From Arcanobacterium haemolyticum (GTDB lineage: Bacteria; Actinomycetota; Actinomycetes; Actinomycetales; Actinomycetaceae), in NCBI GenBank assembly GCA_021532125.1, contig JADYUX010000003.1, positions 124,001-188,000 of the forward strand: DNA of 64,000 nt, in the 5' to 3' direction. Made by a program: the position numbers and the translations under genes. Every line of letters starts with the position of its first letter. Position 1 is the first letter of the stretch. A model generated the notes under the pieces. The model was not told the origin of the DNA, did not search any database, and saw only the letters and a list, made by a program, of their open reading frames with translations. Positions 61,060-64,000 of this stretch are shown one piece after another.

Positions 61060-62091
61060 ATGAAGGTCTTGCTCATTAATGCACACCACGTTTACCCCGG
61101 CTGGTCGGAAGGAAACCTCAATGCTGCAGCTTTTGAGGTGGCAAAAGATTTCTTCCTGTCGCGCGGTGACGAGGTTATCGAGACTCATATCGATTCCGGT
61201 TACGATCCGGAGGATGAGGAACGTAAGCATCTCGAAGCGGATCTTGTCATTCTTCAGACGCCGATCAACTGGTTCAGCGCTCCGTGGACCTGGAAGAAGT
61301 ATGTCGACGAGACGTTTAACGTTGGTTTGCACAACAAGTCCCTGTTGTCGGGGGATGGGCGTACCCGCTCGGATTCGACGAAGCCTTATGGTTCTGGCGG
61401 CAAGATGATGGGACGTAAGTTCATGGTGTCGGCTACGTGGAATGCTCCTGCTGATGCCTTCGATAACGTGACGAATCCGGTTTTCGTTGGGCGTGGTGTC
61501 GACGACGTGTTCTCCAGCATTGTTGGTCCCTATGCGTTCTCGGGCTACGAGATTCTCCCGAGCTACAACATTTTTGACGTTTTTAAGAATCCGACGAACG
61601 ACGAAGGCTTGGCGAATTACGCGAAGCATCTTGAGCGTGTGCTTTCTGAGCCTGTGCCGGTGAAGGCGGAAGTGAAGAAGCGTTACGGCATTGATCTTGA
61701 GCGTCTTGGGTTGAAGCATTACAAGGCGACGAACGATTCTGGCGCAAGCATTGAGTTTGGTTCCGGTGAGGGCCTGCTCAATCCAGTTGAGTTGCTCCTT
61801 GCTGCGGTTGCTGGCTGCGCGAGCATTGATGTCGATGTGGTGACGTCTCGCCGTACGGAACCAGCAGTGTTCAAGGTGCGCTCTGAGGGTGATCGCCTTG
61901 ACGAGGGCGGGGCCGCGCGCCTTGAGAATGTTGAGGCGACGTTCGATGTTGAATTCCCGGATTCGCCTGAGGGTCAGAAGGCTGAGGGCATGGTGGAGCG
62001 TCTGCTGCGCCTCGCTCATGATCGTGATTGCACGGTGTCGCGTACGGTTGAGAATCCGACTCACGTTAGGTTCTCGCGGAAGGCCAAGTAA
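61060..62091 (+). CDS. Fusion of MdaB-type NAD(P)H quinone reductase and OsmC peroxidase
   Basis: A 343-residue two-domain protein. Residues about 1-195 are a flavodoxin-like NAD(P)H:quinone oxidoreductase of the MdaB/YwrO type (MKVLLINAHHVYPGWSEGNLN, then ILQTPINWFSAPWTWKKYVDE). Residues about 207-343 are an OsmC/Ohr-like domain with the two redox Cys at 253 (LLAAVAGCASIDVD) and 324 (AHDRDCTVSRTV). MdaB detoxifies quinones by two-electron reduction and OsmC reduces organic peroxides with a Cys pair, so the fusion would couple two oxidative-stress activities. GTAAGGAGAAG gives a strong start. A terminator follows at 62110. Confidence 0.88.
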   Translation: MKVLLINAHHVYPGWSEGNLNAAAFEVAKDFFLSRGDEVIETHIDSGYDPEDEERKHLEADLVILQTPINWFSAPWTWKKYVDETFNVGLHNKSLLSGDGRTRSDSTKPYGSGGKMMGRKFMVSATWNAPADAFDNVTNPVFVGRGVDDVFSSIVGPYAFSGYEILPSYNIFDVFKNPTNDEGLANYAKHLERVLSEPVPVKAEVKKRYGIDLERLGLKHYKATNDSGASIEFGSGEGLLNPVELLLAAVAGCASIDVDVVTSRRTEPAVFKVRSEGDRLDEGGAARLENVEATFDVEFPDSPEGQKAEGMVERLLRLAHDRDCTVSRTVENPTHVRFSRKAK

Positions 62092-62109
62092 CGACGTGTC
62101 GTCTTGTGT

Positions 62110-62150
62110 GTGGCGCGGCAGCTCCTTGAGTTGCCGCGCCACTTTCTTTT
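62110..62150 (+). terminator. Terminator downstream of the MdaB-OsmC gene
   Basis: GTGGCGCGGCA (62110-62120) and TGCCGCGCCAC (62132-62142), an 11-base perfect stem, followed by TTTCTTTT. A textbook intrinsic terminator. Confidence 0.92.
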
Positions 62151-62199
62151 CGCTTGGCTTCCAGGTTCCACTTCCTCGATGTATCACTCAACCTACACA

Positions 62200-62228
62200 T
62201 TGAAGTTCTCTGACCTCTTACCTATAAT
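62200..62228 (+). promoter_or_regulatory. Sigma-A promoter of the cyclase gene
   Basis: -35 TTGAAG (62200-62205), a 17-base spacer, and a perfect -10 TATAAT (62223-62228). About 85 bases of leader follow before the ATG at 62321. Confidence 0.75.
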
Positions 62229-62320
62229 CGAATCATCTTGCCACGTACTTCCCCAAGGACGAGGAGGCAAGAGGCGCTGGCAGCAGTGGCGCAGCCAACG
62301 TCCGTACACAAGGAGGACTA

Positions 62321-63007
62321 ATGTTCGTATTTCTATCCCACCCGCTCAACATGGTTGATGGCGCATGGCCAGGCGAGCCAACTCTCACGGTCGAGAAGGA
62401 TTCCGTCATCGGGCAGAGTGGCAAGCCTTTCAATTCCGTCATGATGCACCTGCCTAATCACTTTGGCACCCACATTGACGGGCCAAAGCACTTCAACCCC
62501 GAGGGTGCCGACTTCGATACGCTCCCGGCAGACAAGTTCGGCTTCTTCGAGGACGAGATTCTCCTCGTCGATCTTCCAGAAAAGAACGTTCCCGAATCCC
62601 TTATCACCAAGGAAGATCTTGAACCCTACGCCGAGCAGCTAAAGAATGCTCGTATTCTTCTTATCCGCACCGGCTTCGAGAAGAACAAGAAAGACAATCC
62701 CGATCTGTACATCAACCACGGCCCAGCCATCCATTCGGAGTTTGCCCGTTGGCTCAATGAAGAATTCCCGAAGCTGGATGTTATCGGCATGGATTGGCTC
62801 TCTATTGCCTCGCCCGCTAATGACCACGGACCCGAGGCGCACCGCTGGCTCCTCGGCAACTACACCGGCCACATCATCACAGGTATTGAGGACATGCCTT
62901 TAGCGGTCATCGGCGACAAGAAGATCAAGTTCCTCACGCTCGGCCCCTTGCGTGTCGAGGGCGTTGATTCCGTCCCGATCTCCCCTATGGCATGGCTAGA
63001 GGACTAA
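62321..63007 (+). CDS. Cyclase family protein (kynurenine formamidase-like)
   Basis: A 228-residue metal-dependent hydrolase of the cyclase family. The hallmark metal motif HxGTHxDxPxHF is present as HFGTHIDGPKHF (about residues 47-58), and GMDWLSIASPAND with further His/Glu residues is the second active-site block. Relatives include KynB arylformamidase and isatin hydrolase, but no tryptophan-pathway genes are near, so the substrate is open. AAGGAGGA gives a very strong ribosome-binding site and the promoter is close to consensus, so expression is probably high. Two terminators follow in tandem. Confidence 0.85.
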   Translation: MFVFLSHPLNMVDGAWPGEPTLTVEKDSVIGQSGKPFNSVMMHLPNHFGTHIDGPKHFNPEGADFDTLPADKFGFFEDEILLVDLPEKNVPESLITKEDLEPYAEQLKNARILLIRTGFEKNKKDNPDLYINHGPAIHSEFARWLNEEFPKLDVIGMDWLSIASPANDHGPEAHRWLLGNYTGHIITGIEDMPLAVIGDKKIKFLTLGPLRVEGVDSVPISPMAWLED

Positions 63008-63012
63008 TCATG

Positions 63013-63050
63013 TGATTCGTGCCCGCCGCGCGTGTGACGGGCACGAATCA
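63013..63050 (+). terminator. First terminator after the cyclase gene
   Basis: A perfect 13-base stem, TGATTCGTGCCCG (63013-63025) and CGGGCACGAATCA (63038-63050), with a 12-base loop, starting 5 bases after the stop codon. Confidence 0.8.
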
Positions 63051-63074
63051 CTCGCAGATCATCATGAGCAGCGT

Positions 63075-63109
63075 TGGGGCCCACACGCACGAATCGCGTG
63101 TGGGCCCCA
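63075..63109. terminator. Second, bidirectional terminator between the cyclase and dehydrogenase genes
   Basis: A perfect 14-base stem, TGGGGCCCACACGC (63075-63088) and GCGTGTGGGCCCCA (63096-63109), with a 7-base loop. It serves the converging dehydrogenase gene and backs up the first hairpin. Confidence 0.85.
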
Positions 63110-63120
63110 CCACTGCTCTC

Positions 63121-64000
63121 TTATTCCGGATTAACGACCCGGATCACCTGGGAGTCGTCATAGGCCGCCATGCCGTTGGCCTGGCCAAGGAGGTAGAGCT
63201 GCTGGGCTGCCGCAGCCAGCGGCGCCGCCAGATTCACCTGCCGCGCCGTCTGGGTCACGATGCCCATATCTTTCACGAAAATATCCAACCGCGAGCGCAC
63301 CTCGACACCCTCAGCCCCGCCTTCGTCGTCGTATCCCTGGATCATGCGCGGGCCACGATCTCCGAGCATGAAGGATTCGGCCGCGCCAGCCATGAGTGCC
63401 TCAAGGCTTTGCTTCGGGTCGAGGCCGAGCTTCTTCGCGAGAGCCAGCGCCTCAGCGCCCGCAGCGATATGGACGCCGCACAGCAATTGGTTGACCGTCT
63501 TCATCGCTTGTCCCTTGCCCGGCTCGTTGCCGACATGGACGAGGGTTGAGGCCATGGCATCTAGTACAGGCTTCGCCGCATTGAAAATCTCGGGCTGCGC
63601 GCCGACAACCACGAGGAGGTCTCCCTTTCCTGCGCGCACTGGCCCGCCAGAAACAGGTGCATCAACCAGCGAAATGCCGAGCGCGTCAAGATCGCGTTCA
63701 GCCTGCTCGGCTACGTCCACTCCCACAGTAGATGTCAGAATCACCGTGGCACCTTCTGCAACGTCCGCGATCCCATCGTCGCCGTGGAGAACCTCGTCAA
63801 GCTGCGCCCGGTTGCGGACGGCAAGCACGATGAAGTCGGCACCTGTGGCCGCTTCACGCGCACTTGTGCAGGCGTGCACAGGCGTCCCGTCCAGGAGGGC
63901 GAGGCGTTCGTCGCTGATGTCGTAGCCCCGTACCTCGAAGGTGGTGGCGAGGTTCGTTGCCATAGGAAGCCCCATAGCTCCCAGGCCTAGAACTGCAATA
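63121..64000 (-). CDS. NAD(P)-dependent 3-hydroxyisobutyrate / 2-hydroxy-3-oxopropionate dehydrogenase family (5' end cut)
   Basis: A beta-hydroxyacid dehydrogenase running off the right edge. The visible N terminus reads IAVLGLGAMGLPMATNL, the Rossmann dinucleotide site, continuing upstream of the ATG at 63975, which is therefore internal. The substrate motif VDAPVSGGPVRAGKGDL, the catalytic Lys region GKGQAMKTVNQLL and the C-terminal LAAAAQQLY fit the family (3-hydroxyisobutyrate dehydrogenase or tartronate semialdehyde reductase). About 293 codons are present, so only the first few are missing. The cofactor cannot be fixed from what is seen. Confidence 0.92.
   Translation of the reverse strand, partial: IAVLGLGAMGLPMATNLATTFEVRGYDISDERLALLDGTPVHACTSAREAATGADFIVLAVRNRAQLDEVLHGDDGIADVAEGATVILTSTVGVDVAEQAERDLDALGISLVDAPVSGGPVRAGKGDLLVVVGAQPEIFNAAKPVLDAMASTLVHVGNEPGKGQAMKTVNQLLCGVHIAAGAEALALAKKLGLDPKQSLEALMAGAAESFMLGDRGPRMIQGYDDEGGAEGVEVRSRLDIFVKDMGIVTQTARQVNLAAPLAAAAQQLYLLGQANGMAAYDDSQVIRVVNPE

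Noticed and set aside
60928-62187. Open frame of 419 codons antisense to the MdaB-OsmC gene
   Set aside because: Arg/His/Leu-rich shadow without any family motif; the plus-strand gene has a strong ribosome-binding site and terminator.
1-64000. tRNA, rRNA, CRISPR arrays, insertion sequences, prophage and plasmid functions
   Set aside because: I looked for cloverleaf-type sequences, regular spaced repeats, transposase motifs and phage genes on both strands and found none I could support.

Overview
The window is chromosomal DNA (estimated by eye at just under 60 % GC) from a Gram-positive actinobacterium. The gene content fits the Actinomycetaceae, in the Trueperella/Arcanobacterium/Actinomyces range; this is inference from content, not a database match. 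Supporting signs are the ftsH-folE-folP-folBK-DUF3180 order, an F420-type zinc metalloprotease next to tilS and hpt, NlpC/P60 and PBP4 wall enzymes, FeoA-FeoB with a small FeoC-like partner, an iron box of DtxR type, two LPxTG-type surface proteins, DesK/DesR-type two-component systems, and many genes with a TANNNT box 6-7 bases before the start codon (leaderless transcripts). I saw no tRNA, rRNA, CRISPR array, transposase, phage gene or sortase.

Layout. 1-11.8 kb, minus strand: a glutathione peroxidase cut by the window edge, two bacterial PH-domain membrane proteins, DUF3180, the folate genes folBK/folP/folE, ftsH, hpt, tilS, a zinc metalloprotease and a PBP4 carboxypeptidase, mostly with start/stop overlaps. 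11.9-23 kb: inorganic pyrophosphatase, a secreted NlpC/P60 hydrolase, metY-metX behind a structured leader, an alpha/beta hydrolase, a RAMA-domain protein and a large FAD/Fe-S oxidoreductase. 23-31 kb, minus strand: feoA-feoB-feoC behind an iron box, then ppdK and ptsI, which both act on phosphoenolpyruvate.

31-47 kb: a PadR-controlled operon (padR, a HAAS/DUF5808-like membrane protein, a PLDc_N-like protein, an ABC transporter), a GNAT/acyl-CoA synthetase pair with divergent leaderless promoters, two amino-acid permeases, a patatin, a DesKR-like two-component system, type II NADH dehydrogenase, an ABC-2 exporter and peptide deformylase. 47-64 kb: a secreted metallophosphoesterase with a LAFTG anchor, a second ABC-2 exporter in one operon with a second DesKR system, a TetR gene coupled to a lactonase-like gene broken by one in-frame amber codon, an OafA/SGNH acyltransferase, a pilin-like LPLTG protein, YchF, a quinone-reductase/OsmC fusion, a cyclase and a 3-hydroxyisobutyrate dehydrogenase cut by the right edge.

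The most unusual signals are these. The octamer ACGACGAA/TTCGTCGT occurs about 43 times by hand count, where about 2 are expected; it is enriched between genes and sometimes lies as inverted pairs in terminator stems, like DNA-uptake sequences. The two ABC-2 exporter operons share an operator-like palindrome, ATGAC-N4-GTCAT. A TetR palindrome covers its own leaderless start. One gene fuses an MdaB-type reductase to OsmC. All counts and structures were read by eye.
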